Positions 35,946 to 44,145 of a stretch of DNA of 64,000 bases are shown here, in pieces. How positions within the stretch are numbered: the stretch's first letter is position 1; every line of letters starts with the position of its first letter. This stretch comes from Pseudomonas marginalis (GTDB taxonomy: Bacteria > Pseudomonadota > Gammaproteobacteria > Pseudomonadales > Pseudomonadaceae). The stretch is taken from NCBI RefSeq assembly GCF_008692035.1, contig NZ_VTFG01000001.1:4171680-4235679 (forward strand), in the 5' to 3' direction. A program made the position numbers and the translations under genes. The notes under the pieces were generated by a model. The model was not told the origin of the DNA, did no database searches, and saw only the letters and a list, made by a program, of their open reading frames with translations.

Positions 35946-35985
35946 CATCGTGCATTTCGCACGGCGTAGCAGGCGGCATCGTGCA
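35946..35985 (+). promoter_or_regulatory. Direct repeats upstream of the sigma-54 promoter, candidate enhancer sites
   Basis: CATCGTGCA occurs at 35946-35954 and again at 35977-35985, 31 bases apart (three helical turns). Both overlap small dyads (CGTGC/GCACG and GCATC/GATGC). A third TCGTGCA is at 35833. They lie about 100-140 bases before the expected start site, a usual distance for activator sites. The 378-base gap 35739-36116 contains no gene. Confidence 0.4.
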
Positions 35986-36056
35986 GGATGCTGGGCGATT
36001 TACCTAATGCATATATTTAAGCTGTTGATTTTATTAATTTTTATTTTATAAAAAAG

Positions 36057-36076
36057 CTGGCATGCGCTCTGCAATA
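36057..36076 (+). promoter_or_regulatory. Sigma-54 (RpoN) promoter
   Basis: CTGGCATGCGCTCTGCAATA matches the -24/-12 consensus YTGGCACG-N4-TTGCW with the invariant GG (36059-36060) and GC (36071-36072) exactly 12 bases apart. It is preceded by a very AT-rich stretch and lies 41 bases before the ATG of the 94-residue gene. Confidence 0.7.
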
Positions 36077-36116
36077 GCTATCCCAACGAATAATCAGAAT
36101 GTGGGAGAAATGCAGC

Positions 36117-36401
36117 ATGACTCGCCAAAGCCTCAGCCAACTGCGTGTATCGCCACTGCGCTTGCAACAAGGGCTGTTTGCCAGCCTGGCCCTGATGGTC
36201 ACGCTGATTGCAGGCCAGCAGTTGCAGCAATGGCAGCAGAGTCAGCAGCACGCCCCATCGTTCGACCGTCCGGTAACGACCCAGACCCATTTCAGTTCCA
36301 TTGGCACCCGTAGCGCCGATGTAACCGCCCCGCAATTGCGTGTGGCCAACCAGGATTCCACCCTGGGCGAGCTGCCGACTCAAGAGCGCTGGGTGTTTTA
36401 A
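36117..36401 (+). CDS. Hypothetical small protein with one membrane segment
   Basis: A 94-residue protein beginning MTRQSLSQLRVSPLRLQ, with one hydrophobic segment (about 18-36, LFASLALMVTLIAG) and a Gln-rich stretch after it, then a polar tail. The ATG is preceded by GGGAGAAATGC. It follows a sigma-54 promoter and is divergent from algB. I do not recognise the family; a similar gene occupies the PA5482 position in P. aeruginosa (recalled). Function unknown. Confidence 0.75.
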   Translation: MTRQSLSQLRVSPLRLQQGLFASLALMVTLIAGQQLQQWQQSQQHAPSFDRPVTTQTHFSSIGTRSADVTAPQLRVANQDSTLGELPTQERWVF

Positions 36402-36484
36402 GCAAGAACGTCGGTCGCTTGATGTCGAGCGCCCGTCCGGCACTACCGCTGTTACCTCTTAAAAGAAGCGTAAGGAGAATCACC

Positions 36485-36649
36485 ATGTTGAGTTGGGCAA
36501 TCACATTTCTGATCATCGCCATTGTGGCTGCAGTCCTGGGCTTCGGTGGTATCGCGGGCACCGCCACGGGTATCGCCAAGATTCTCTTTGTCGTCTTCCT
36601 GGTGATGTTCATTGCTTCGTTCTTCTTTGGTCGTCGCGGCCGAGGCTGA
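36485..36649 (+). CDS. DUF1328 small membrane protein (YtjA-like)
   Basis: A 54-residue protein with two hydrophobic segments, beginning MLSWAITFLIIAIVAAVLGF and ending in a basic tail FFFGRRGRG. This is the DUF1328 pattern, found widely near stress-response genes. AAGGAGAAT precedes the ATG. It lies 83 bases after the previous gene and 2 bases before the Ivy-like gene, so cotranscription is likely. Confidence 0.88.
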   Translation: MLSWAITFLIIAIVAAVLGFGGIAGTATGIAKILFVVFLVMFIASFFFGRRGRG

Positions 36650-36651
36650 AT

Positions 36652-37119
36652 ATGACCACTTTGTCCCTCAAAGCCATTGCTGCCGCCCTGCTCTTGGGCG
36701 GCAGCGGCTTGGCGATGGCCGCCAATGACGGCCAATCCCGAGCCAACGAATTGCTCAGTGCGGACCCGCAATACCGCGAGACCTGGCAAGGCGTGGTAAA
36801 GAAAGAAGAGCGCCTGCCGGAATGGGTGATGAACCTGTCGGGCACGGCCGAGCAAATGAATGCCGTGGAAGAAGATGGCGACAAGTACCTGGTGGGGCCG
36901 CTCTGCGAAACTGCGGATACATGCCTCCAAAAGCGCCTGATCGTCGCCTTCAGCCTCGACAAGGAAGATGCCTACGCCATGTTGGTGGAAGTCCCGGCCG
37001 GTTTGCCGGCGGACAAGTCCCCGACGCGGCACGCCGATTACCGGTTTATCGGTAAGCCGGACGAAGGCATGCAAAAGCTCCTCATGGAGCAGCTGAAGAA
37101 AGATCCGAATTGGTACTAG
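36652..37119 (+). CDS. Inhibitor of vertebrate lysozyme (Ivy) family protein
   Basis: A 155-residue periplasmic protein with signal peptide (LLLGGSGLAMA-AND) and the Ivy fold pattern. Two Cys (C85 and C91, CETADTC) frame the loop that in E. coli Ivy is CKPHDC and enters the lysozyme active site; here the loop is longer and lacks the His. It resembles PA5481, the second Ivy paralogue of P. aeruginosa. Start is ATG 36652, 2 bases after the DUF1328 stop. It may still bind lysozyme or another glycan enzyme; inhibitor activity is uncertain. Confidence 0.85.
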   Translation: MTTLSLKAIAAALLLGGSGLAMAANDGQSRANELLSADPQYRETWQGVVKKEERLPEWVMNLSGTAEQMNAVEEDGDKYLVGPLCETADTCLQKRLIVAFSLDKEDAYAMLVEVPAGLPADKSPTRHADYRFIGKPDEGMQKLLMEQLKKDPNWY

Positions 37120-37162
37120 GTTGCGTCTGACGCGTCTGTCGTCTGCGCAATCAGCGTCCATG

Positions 37163-37185
37163 GAAAGAAGCCCCGCGCTTCTTTC
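37163..37185 (+). terminator. Hairpin terminator after the Ivy-like gene
   Basis: GAAAGAAGC and GCTTCTTTC form a perfect 9-base stem with loop CCCGC, 43 bases after the stop. The T-tract is weak (TGTCT). Confidence 0.55.
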
Positions 37186-37846
37186 TGTCTGCATTGCCCG
37201 CCAAGGGTGATGCATGACCAGGGGGCCGGGTTGCTCTGATCAATCGGGATCGGCGTGACCTACGGGCACAGGGAGTGCCTGCGCAAGGGCCGGGTCAGGC
37301 GAAAAGCTGCGACGCAGGTTCACAAGCCCACGGCTTGCTGAACTTGCGGCGGGCTTGTGACTCTTATTCCCGCCTCCTATGCTGCCCATAGCCGCAAATC
37401 CTGATTTTGCTTTCGACCAACCATTTCTGGGTGTGTCGGGGCGACCATCTATCGAGAAAGTTTTGCGCGCGCCATAGGACGTTTCCGACGCTCGACGGCA
37501 GAGTTCCCGGGCATTTCTGCCAACCTCTCCAAGACCTGCAAAATCTCTGCGCGAGCCTGAATTGGCCGGTTCACGGCATATTCACCGGACAAAATGTCAC
37601 ATTTGAACTGACCGTTCGGACAGTTATTATGAAAAAAAGTCATGCCGATTTGGCATGGGGTAGGCGTTTACGGCATTAGACGTCGTCCCCTTGCATGGGA
37701 ATAGTTGCGCCTTTTTTCGCCTGCCAGTAAGCCATTTCGGCCATGCTGCGGTGACCTTCCATGGAGGCAGATGCACACACTTTTTCGCTCTCGAGCGTTG
37801 CAGCTGGCGCATTTGCCTTAAGTTCACTTGAAGTAAGGGTAATGAC
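37186..37846. other. Long intergenic region upstream of gltP with hairpins
   Basis: No convincing gene in 660 bases; a 90-codon frame at 37407-37679 has no ribosome-binding site and atypical composition. It holds a strong hairpin, TCACAAGCCC/GGGCTTGTGA at 37320-37360 with a 21-base loop that can pair further, and a dyad CATGCC-N5-GGCATG at 37641-37657. The right end (37804-37846) has the gltP ribosome-binding region. It may hold a gltP leader or a small RNA; this is open. Confidence 0.5.
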
Positions 37847-39178
37847 ATGAAGAAGGCAAAGCTAAGCCTCGCCTGGCAGATCCTCATCGGTTTGGTATTG
37901 GGGATCGCAATCGGCGCAGTGCTCAACCATTTCAGTGCTGAGAAGGCCTGGTGGATCAGCAATGTGTTGCAGCCAGCGGGCGATATCTTTATCCGCCTGA
38001 TCAAGATGATCGTGATCCCGATTGTGATTTCCTCGTTGATCGTCGGCATTGCCGGTGTCGGTGACGCGAAAAAGCTCGGGCGCATCGGCGTCAAAACCAT
38101 CCTTTACTTCGAAGTGGTCACCACCATCGCCATCGTGGTAGGCCTGCTGCTGGCCAATCTGTTCCACCCGGGCGCAGGTATCGACATGAGTACCCTGGGT
38201 ACCGTCGATATTTCCAAGTACCAGGCGACCGCCGCCGAGGTGCAGCATGAGCATGCGTTCATCCAGACCATCCTCAACCTGATCCCGTCTAACATCTTCG
38301 CCGCTGTAGCCCGTGGCGAGATGCTGCCGATCATCTTCTTCTCCGTGCTGTTCGGCCTGGGCCTGTCGAGCCTCAAGCCGGATCTGCGCGAGCCGCTGGT
38401 GACCATGTTCCAGGGCGTGTCCGAGAGCATGTTCAAAGTCACCCACATGATCATGAAGTACGCCCCCATCGGCGTATTCGCGCTGATCGCGGTGACGGTG
38501 GCGAACTTCGGCTTCGCTTCGTTGCTGCCATTGGCCAAGCTGGTGATCCTGGTTTACGTCGCCATCCTGTTCTTCGCCTTTGCAGTGCTGGGCCTGATCG
38601 CTCGCCTGTTCGGCTTCTCGATCCTCAAGCTGATCCGCATCTTCAAGGACGAGTTGGTGCTGGCCTACTCCACCGCCAGTTCCGAAACCGTGCTGCCGCG
38701 CGTGATCGAGAAAATGGAAGCCTACGGTGCGCCGAAGGCCATCTGCAGCTTCGTGGTACCGACCGGCTACTCGTTCAATCTAGACGGTTCGACCCTGTAC
38801 CAGAGCATCGCGGCGATCTTTATCGCCCAGCTGTATGGCATCGACTTGTCGATTGGCCAGCAACTGATGCTGGTATTGACCCTGATGGTCACCTCCAAAG
38901 GCATCGCCGGTGTGCCGGGCGTGTCCTTCGTGGTGCTGCTGGCCACCCTGGGCAGCGTGGGCATCCCATTGGAAGGCCTGGCGTTCATCGCCGGTGTCGA
39001 CCGCATCATGGACATGGCCCGCACCGCCCTGAACGTGATCGGCAACGCCCTGGCCGTGCTGGTCATCTCCCGTTGGGAAGGCATGTACGACGACGCCAAG
39101 GGCGAGCGCTACTGGAACTCCCTGCCGCACTGGCGCACCAAGGAAGCGCTGCCGGCCGGCGAGATCACTCGCGGCTGA
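37847..39178 (+). CDS. gltP: Glutamate/aspartate:proton symporter (DAACS family)
   Basis: A 443-residue inner-membrane symporter. It begins MKKAKLSLAWQILIGLVLGIAIG and contains the family motifs STASSETVLPRV (substrate loop), PTGYSFNLDGST and GVPGVSFVVLLATL. Eight helices and two hairpin loops are expected. It imports glutamate, aspartate or C4-dicarboxylates with protons. The AAGTAAGGGTA before the ATG is a modest ribosome-binding site. A hairpin follows at 39197. Confidence 0.93.
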   Translation: MKKAKLSLAWQILIGLVLGIAIGAVLNHFSAEKAWWISNVLQPAGDIFIRLIKMIVIPIVISSLIVGIAGVGDAKKLGRIGVKTILYFEVVTTIAIVVGLLLANLFHPGAGIDMSTLGTVDISKYQATAAEVQHEHAFIQTILNLIPSNIFAAVARGEMLPIIFFSVLFGLGLSSLKPDLREPLVTMFQGVSESMFKVTHMIMKYAPIGVFALIAVTVANFGFASLLPLAKLVILVYVAILFFAFAVLGLIARLFGFSILKLIRIFKDELVLAYSTASSETVLPRVIEKMEAYGAPKAICSFVVPTGYSFNLDGSTLYQSIAAIFIAQLYGIDLSIGQQLMLVLTLMVTSKGIAGVPGVSFVVLLATLGSVGIPLEGLAFIAGVDRIMDMARTALNVIGNALAVLVISRWEGMYDDAKGERYWNSLPHWRTKEALPAGEITRG

Positions 39179-39196
39179 TAGTACGATTGCGCTGAC

Positions 39197-39224
39197 ACAA
39201 ACCTCGGATAATTCCGGGGTTTGT
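39197..39224 (+). terminator. Hairpin after gltP
   Basis: ACAAACCTCGGA and TCCGGGGTTTGT form a 12-base stem with one wobble pair and a short loop (TAAT region), 19 bases after the stop; the following CGTTTC is only moderately T-rich. Confidence 0.6.
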
Positions 39225-39276
39225 CGTTTCTGCCAGCCCCGCTATCATTCGCCCCATCTTTCGGGGGATTCAACTG

Positions 39277-40506
39277 ATGCTCAATGGCCTGTGGCTTGGC
39301 TTCTTTGTCGTGGCAATGGTGTCAGCACTGGCGCAATGGCTGGTGGGCGGTAACGCCGGGATTTTCGCGGCGATGGTCGAAAGCATTTTCGCCATGGCCA
39401 AATTGTCGGTGGAAGTGATGGTGCTGTTGTTCGGCACCCTGACGTTATGGCTGGGCTTCTTGCGGATCGCCGAAAAAGCCGGGATTGTCGAATGGCTGGC
39501 CAAGGCCCTGGGCCCGCTGTTCCTGCGCCTGATGCCGGAAGTGCCGGCCGGTCACCCGGCCATTGGCCTGATCACCCTCAACTTTGCCGCCAACGGCTTG
39601 GGCCTGGATAACGCAGCAACACCTATCGGCCTGAAGGCCATGAAGGCGCTGCAAGAGCTCAATCCCATCCCTAACACGGCGACTAACGCGCAGATCCTGT
39701 TCCTGGTGCTCAATGCATCCTCCCTGACCCTGTTGCCGGTGACGATCTTCATGTATCGCGCCCAGCAAGGTGCGCCCGATCCGACCCTGGTATTCCTGCC
39801 GATCCTGCTGGCCACCAGCGCATCCACATTGGTGGGCCTGCTGTCGGTGGCGGTGATGCAGCGCCTGCGGCTGTGGGACCCGGTGGTGCTGGCCTACCTG
39901 GTTCCAGGCGCATTGGTACTGGGTGGGTTCATGGCCCTGCTGGCGACCCTCTCGGCCACCGCATTGGCGGGATTGTCGTCAATCCTCGGCAACCTCACGT
40001 TGTTCGGCCTGATCATGCTGTTCCTGCTGATCGGCGCGCTGCGCAAGGTGAAGGTCTACGAAGCATTTGTCGAAGGCGCCAAAGAAGGTTTCGACGTTGC
40101 CAAGAACCTGTTGCCGTACCTGGTGGCGATGCTCTGTGCGGTGGGCGTGTTGCGTGCCTCCGGCGCGCTGGACCTGGGCCTCGAAGGCATTCGCCATGTG
40201 GTGGCCTGGACGGGCATGGACACGCGCTTTGTCGACGCCTTGCCGACGGCGATGGTCAAGCCCTTCTCCGGCAGCGCGGCCCGGGCGATGTTGATCGAGA
40301 CCATGCAGACCCAGGGGGTGGACAGCTTCCCGGCGTTGGTGGCGGCGACGATTCAGGGCAGTACGGAGACCACCTTTTATGTGTTGGCGGTGTACTTCGG
40401 TTCGGTCGGCATCCAGCGGGCGCGGCATGCCGTAGGGTGCGCGTTGCTGGCTGAGTTTGCTGGTGTGGTCGCAGCGATCGCGGTGTGCTACTGGTTCTTT
40501 GGCTGA
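39277..40506 (+). CDS. Nucleoside recognition / spore maturation (SpmA-SpmB-like) membrane protein
   Basis: A 409-residue inner-membrane protein with two similar hydrophobic halves (gate domains), each a nucleoside-recognition domain: the first has LNFAANGLGLDNAATPIGLKAM, the second MVKPFSGSAARAMLIETM and IQGSTETTFYVLAVYFGSVG. It is a fusion of the SpmA and SpmB types found as separate genes in Bacillus. The substrate is unknown in Pseudomonas (PA5478-like). It begins 52 bases after the gltP hairpin. Confidence 0.85.
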   Translation: MLNGLWLGFFVVAMVSALAQWLVGGNAGIFAAMVESIFAMAKLSVEVMVLLFGTLTLWLGFLRIAEKAGIVEWLAKALGPLFLRLMPEVPAGHPAIGLITLNFAANGLGLDNAATPIGLKAMKALQELNPIPNTATNAQILFLVLNASSLTLLPVTIFMYRAQQGAPDPTLVFLPILLATSASTLVGLLSVAVMQRLRLWDPVVLAYLVPGALVLGGFMALLATLSATALAGLSSILGNLTLFGLIMLFLLIGALRKVKVYEAFVEGAKEGFDVAKNLLPYLVAMLCAVGVLRASGALDLGLEGIRHVVAWTGMDTRFVDALPTAMVKPFSGSAARAMLIETMQTQGVDSFPALVAATIQGSTETTFYVLAVYFGSVGIQRARHAVGCALLAEFAGVVAAIAVCYWFFG

Positions 40507-40519
40507 AGCTTAAATAGCT

Positions 40520-40588
40520 ATCGGGAGCAAGCCCCCTCCCATATTTGAATGTGTTCACAGATCCACATGTGGGAGGGGGCCCCCCGAT
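40520..40588. repeat. Inverted pair of REP-like elements
   Basis: ATCGGGAGCAAGCCCCCTCC (40520-40539) and GTGGGAGGGGGCCCCCCGAT (40569-40588) are inverted copies of the REP-like core with slight decay. They lie between the convergent ends of the nucleoside-recognition gene and the Mla-type operon. Confidence 0.7.
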
Positions 40589-40595
40589 GAGGCCC

Positions 40596-41207
40596 TCAGC
40601 GTTTCCCCGCACCATTGCCCTGCTGAACAACCCACTCCACCACCTGCCTGTTCAACTGATCTCCCGCCAACCCAAACCCGGCCACCACCGCCGGCACTTT
40701 GGTGTCAGTCACCGCCTGCTGCACTTCAAACCGCCGGCTGGCAATAATCCGCTGATCACTCCCACGCACCAGGCGTGCGTCGAGGCGGATCACCACCGCT
40801 ACCCCACTGCCCCGGTACTCGCTCTGAAACGCCTGCAACTGCCCGCCCAATTCATAATCGGCCTGCAGGTTGGTGTCGTCGGTGCTCAACAGCGTCACGC
40901 GTCCATCGCGCTGGAACCCGTCCATCAGGCGATTGCGCAGCAGCACGGGCACTGGGTCGCTCCAGCGTGAGTTCGCATAGCTGCTGATCAAATCGCCATT
41001 GGGCACCACGGCGATGCGCGGGCTGTCGAGGAACTCACTGGTCTGCGGCTTTGCCAGGCGCAGCGACCAACTGACCGGCGCTCCCTGGTTGGCGGCCTGG
41101 GCCGAGGGCAGTCGGTAGACGTCCGACGGATCCGCCTTGGGCAGGATCGAGCAGGCGCTGATCAGCGCCAAGGCCACAGGGGCGATCATTTGGTAAGCAC
41201 GCTTCAT
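40596..41207 (-). CDS. ABC-type transport auxiliary lipoprotein (PqiC/DUF330 family)
   Basis: A 203-residue lipoprotein (LALISAC, Cys 19) with an alpha-beta domain. The YRLPSAQ start and RIAVVPNGDLISSYANSRWSDP motif match the ABC-transport auxiliary family. It is the last gene of a four-gene operon with an MCE protein, an ATPase and an MlaE permease; the ATG overlaps the end of the MCE gene by 4 bases. It likely links the lipid transporter to the outer membrane (inference). Confidence 0.86.
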   Translation of the reverse strand: MKRAYQMIAPVALALISACSILPKADPSDVYRLPSAQAANQGAPVSWSLRLAKPQTSEFLDSPRIAVVPNGDLISSYANSRWSDPVPVLLRNRLMDGFQRDGRVTLLSTDDTNLQADYELGGQLQAFQSEYRGSGVAVVIRLDARLVRGSDQRIIASRRFEVQQAVTDTKVPAVVAGFGLAGDQLNRQVVEWVVQQGNGAGKR

Positions 41208-42142
41208 GGCGTGAACTCCTTGTTCTTGTCGCTGCCCAGCAGGTAGCCGCTGGGGTTGGCTTCCAGGCGGCGAGAGATGGCGCGCAGTGAACCGAGGGTT
41301 TCGCGCAGTTCGCGCACGGCCGGCGCCAGTTCGTTGAGGCCCTGCATGCCGCTGTTCACCGAGTCCTTGTTGTTGGTGAGCAAGGTATTGATGGTGGCGG
41401 TGCTTTGCTCAAGGGATTTCATCGCCTGTTCGGCGCTGCCGAAGACCTGCTTGCCTTGATCACTGAGCAGGCCATTGGCGTTGCGCATCAGCGCCGTGGT
41501 CTGCTCCAGGGCGGCCCCGGCCTGCTTGCTTACCTGCATCAATTGCTGCATCACCACCTTGATATCCCCACGCTGGTCGGCAATCGCGCCGGTGGTTTGT
41601 TCCAGATGGTCCAGAGTGTTGCTGAGGCGCTCGACATTCTGCGCGGAGAACATGTCGTTGGCGTTGTGCAGCAGCAGGTTGATGCTGGTCATCAGGTCGT
41701 TGCTGTTATTGAGCAATCGCGCGATCGGCGATGGCGAGGCGATGATCTCCGGCAGGTTGCCGTCCTTGCCCTTGAGCTCCGGGCTTTGCGGCGTGCCGCC
41801 GCTGAGTTGGATGATCGAGGTGCCGGTGATGCCGGTCAGCGCGAGTTTGGCCTGGGTGTCTTCCTTGATCGGTGTCTGGCCGGCCAGGCGAATGCGCGCG
41901 AGTACGCGGCGCGGGTCCTTGGGGTCCAGGCGCAGGCTGATGACATCGCCCACCTTGATCCCGCTGTATTGCACCGAGCTGCCCTGGGACAGACCGCTGA
42001 CCGCTTCGTTGAAGATCACTTCGTAATCCTGGAAGGCGCTGTCGACGCTGGATTTGGCCAGCCACAGGCCAAACAGCATCGCGCCGACCACCACGATCAC
42101 GCTGAACAGACCGATCATCACATGATGGGCTCGGGTTTCCAT
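41204..42142 (-). CDS. MlaD/MCE family substrate-binding protein
   Basis: A 312-residue protein with one N-terminal membrane helix (about 9-30, VMIGLFSVIVVVGAMLFGLWL), an MCE domain (about 40-120, GLSQGSSVQYSGIKVGDVISL) and a long helical C-terminal region (about 150-300) that could form a tunnel or coiled coil. It acts in lipid transport across the periplasm with the permease and ATPase of the same operon. Starts one base after the ATPase stop. Confidence 0.9.
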   Translation of the reverse strand: METRAHHVMIGLFSVIVVVGAMLFGLWLAKSSVDSAFQDYEVIFNEAVSGLSQGSSVQYSGIKVGDVISLRLDPKDPRRVLARIRLAGQTPIKEDTQAKLALTGITGTSIIQLSGGTPQSPELKGKDGNLPEIIASPSPIARLLNNSNDLMTSINLLLHNANDMFSAQNVERLSNTLDHLEQTTGAIADQRGDIKVVMQQLMQVSKQAGAALEQTTALMRNANGLLSDQGKQVFGSAEQAMKSLEQSTATINTLLTNNKDSVNSGMQGLNELAPAVRELRETLGSLRAISRRLEANPSGYLLGSDKNKEFTP

Positions 42143-42143
42143 G

Positions 42144-42947
42144 TCATACCTCGTTGAGCGGTTGAGCGGCATCCAATGCCGCGCGGCCTCGGGGGCCGTG
42201 GAAATATTCGTGAATCCAGGCGTCGTCCGTTTCCGAGACGATATCGATGGCATCGGCCACCAGCACCTTCTTCTGCGCCAGCACCGCCACACGGTCGGTG
42301 ATGGTGTAGAGCGTGTCCAGGTCATGGGTGACCAGGAACACGCTCAGGTCCAGCGCATCACGCAGGGTCAGGATCAGTTGGTCGAATTGCGCCGCACCAA
42401 TCGGGTCGAGGCCGGCGGTGGGTTCGTCGAGGAACAGGATGTCCGGGTCCAGCGCCAGGGCGCGTGCCAGGGCCGCGCGCTTGATCATGCCGCCGGACAG
42501 CGAGGCCGGGTATTTGTCGGCCGCCGACAGCGGCAGTCCGGCCAAGGCCAGCTTGACCGCCGCCAAGTGCTCGGCATCACGGCGGCTGAGCCCGGCATGT
42601 TCGATCAGCGGCAGCGCGACGTTCTCGGTCACTGTCAGCGAGGAGAACAGCGCGCCCTTCTGGAACAGTACGCCAAAGCGCCGTTCCACCAGCGAGCGTT
42701 CATGTTCCGGCAGGCTCGGCAGGTTCTTACCGAACACCCGCACTTCGCCTTCACTGGGCCGGCGCAGGCCGACGATGCTGCGCAGCAGCACCGACTTGCC
42801 GCTGCCGGAGCCGCCGACCACCGCAAGGATTTCGCCCTTGTACAGATCCAGGTCGAGATGCTCGTGTACGCGCTGGCTGCCAAAGCGATTGCACAGGCCA
42901 CGCACTTCAATCACCGCCTCGGTGGGCGCACGGTGCAGACGACTCAC
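42144..42947 (-). CDS. MlaF-like ABC transporter ATP-binding protein
   Basis: A 267-residue ATPase with Walker A GGSGSGKSV, signature LSGGMIKRAAL, Walker B ILFLDEPTAGLDP and H-loop LVTHDLD. The SGGM(I/K)KR form of the signature is typical of lipid-transport ATPases of the MlaF group. Its start overlaps the permease stop by 4 bases. Ends ALDAAQPLNEV. Confidence 0.92.
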   Translation of the reverse strand: MSRLHRAPTEAVIEVRGLCNRFGSQRVHEHLDLDLYKGEILAVVGGSGSGKSVLLRSIVGLRRPSEGEVRVFGKNLPSLPEHERSLVERRFGVLFQKGALFSSLTVTENVALPLIEHAGLSRRDAEHLAAVKLALAGLPLSAADKYPASLSGGMIKRAALARALALDPDILFLDEPTAGLDPIGAAQFDQLILTLRDALDLSVFLVTHDLDTLYTITDRVAVLAQKKVLVADAIDIVSETDDAWIHEYFHGPRGRAALDAAQPLNEV

Positions 42948-44092
42948 CAGCCCATCTCCATGAAGAACAACGCGGCCACCGCATCCAGCACGATCACCAC
43001 AAAGATCGATTGCACCACGCTGGAGGTGGTGTGGGCGCCGACCGATTCGGCGCTGCCGCTGACCTTGAAGCCTTCCAGGCAGCCGATGGCGGCGATCAGG
43101 AAGGCGAAGAACGGGGCTTTTACCATGCCCACCAGGAAGTGCTGCACGCCAATGTCCGATTGCAGCAGCGAGAGGAACATCGCCGGCGAGATGTCCAGGG
43201 CCACGGCGCAGACCACGCCGCCGCCGACGATCCCCGCCAGCATTGCCATGAACGTCAGCATCGGCAGTGCCACCAGCAACGCCAGCACGCGCGGCAATAC
43301 CAGCAACTCCATCGGGTCCAGGCCCAGGGTGCGGATGGCGTCGATTTCTTCATTGGCCTTCATCGAGCCGATTTGCGCGGTGAAGGCGCTGGCGGTGCGA
43401 CCGGCAATCAGGATGGCGGTGAGCAATACGCCGAATTCCCGTAGGAAAGAGAACGCCACCAGGTCCACGGTAAAGATCGTTGCGCCAAAGCTCTTGAGCA
43501 CTGTAGCGCCGAGGAACGCCACGACGGCGCCCACCAGAAAGGTCAGCAACGCGACGATGGGCGCGGCGTCGAGGCCGACCTGTTCAAGATGGGCGACCAT
43601 CGGCGTCAGGCGCCAGCGCTTGGGCCGGAAAATGCCCCGGGCAAAGGTTTCGAGGATCAGGCCGATAAAGCCCAGCAGTTGCTTGCTGTCTTGCCAGACC
43701 TTGTCCACGGCCGCGCCGATACGCGCCAGCACCTGAATGCCGGTGGCTTCTTCCGGCGCTTTGTCCGGCACGCAAAAATCGTTGAGGGAGCGGTAGACGG
43801 TCTTGAGCAGCGCGCGGTCGGCGGCGGACAGGCTGCAGTCGGTCTGCTCGGCGGATTGTTCGATACGGGTGGGCCCCAGCAGCTCCACCAGCAGCGAGGC
43901 GCCGGCGGTATCCAGGGCGCCGAGGCCATTGAGGTCGATGCGCGCGCCGGCGTCGTATTGGCCGTCGAGCTTGTCCGACAGCTTCTTCAGGTTTGCGTAG
44001 TGGGCAAGCGTCCAGTCCCCTGTAATCCGCAGTAATGGGGGGGCGGTGGACGTATCGAGGTGGGCTGTGCCGGCCGTGGTGCTACTGGTCAT
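42944..44092 (-). CDS. MlaE-family permease with N-terminal STAS domain
   Basis: A 382-residue protein: residues about 15-115 form a STAS domain (LRITGDWTLAHYANL, IDLNGLGALDTAGASLLVELLG), the rest an MlaE permease of five helices with the TVDLVAFSFLREFGVLLTAI and NEEIDAIRTLGLDPMELLVLPR motifs. In E. coli the STAS function (MlaB) is a separate protein; here it is fused to the permease. First gene of the operon permease-ATPase-MCE-lipoprotein. The substrate is probably phospholipid. Confidence 0.92.
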   Translation of the reverse strand: MTSSTTAGTAHLDTSTAPPLLRITGDWTLAHYANLKKLSDKLDGQYDAGARIDLNGLGALDTAGASLLVELLGPTRIEQSAEQTDCSLSAADRALLKTVYRSLNDFCVPDKAPEEATGIQVLARIGAAVDKVWQDSKQLLGFIGLILETFARGIFRPKRWRLTPMVAHLEQVGLDAAPIVALLTFLVGAVVAFLGATVLKSFGATIFTVDLVAFSFLREFGVLLTAILIAGRTASAFTAQIGSMKANEEIDAIRTLGLDPMELLVLPRVLALLVALPMLTFMAMLAGIVGGGVVCAVALDISPAMFLSLLQSDIGVQHFLVGMVKAPFFAFLIAAIGCLEGFKVSGSAESVGAHTTSSVVQSIFVVIVLDAVAALFFMEMGW

Positions 44093-44145
44093 AAGCTCCG
44101 AGCTTGTTTGCTATCCACAATTCCTACGTAATAGCACGATCCTGC

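Noticed and set aside
35830..36051. Possible 73-residue gene between algB and the sigma-54 promoter
   Set aside because: It overlaps the enhancer-like repeats and AT-rich promoter region, has no ribosome-binding site and ends in a run of hydrophobic codons from AT-rich DNA.
37650..37666. Sigma-54-like sequence TTGGCATG...GGC before gltP
   Set aside because: The -24 part is good and a GC lies at the right distance, but the other -12 bases do not match, and the -24 element is part of a dyad. Too weak to call a promoter.
37407..37679. Possible 90-residue gene in the gltP upstream gap
   Set aside because: No ribosome-binding site, atypical amino-acid composition, and the predicted start is not supported by neighbours. 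Hairpins in the same region are better explained as RNA or regulatory structure.
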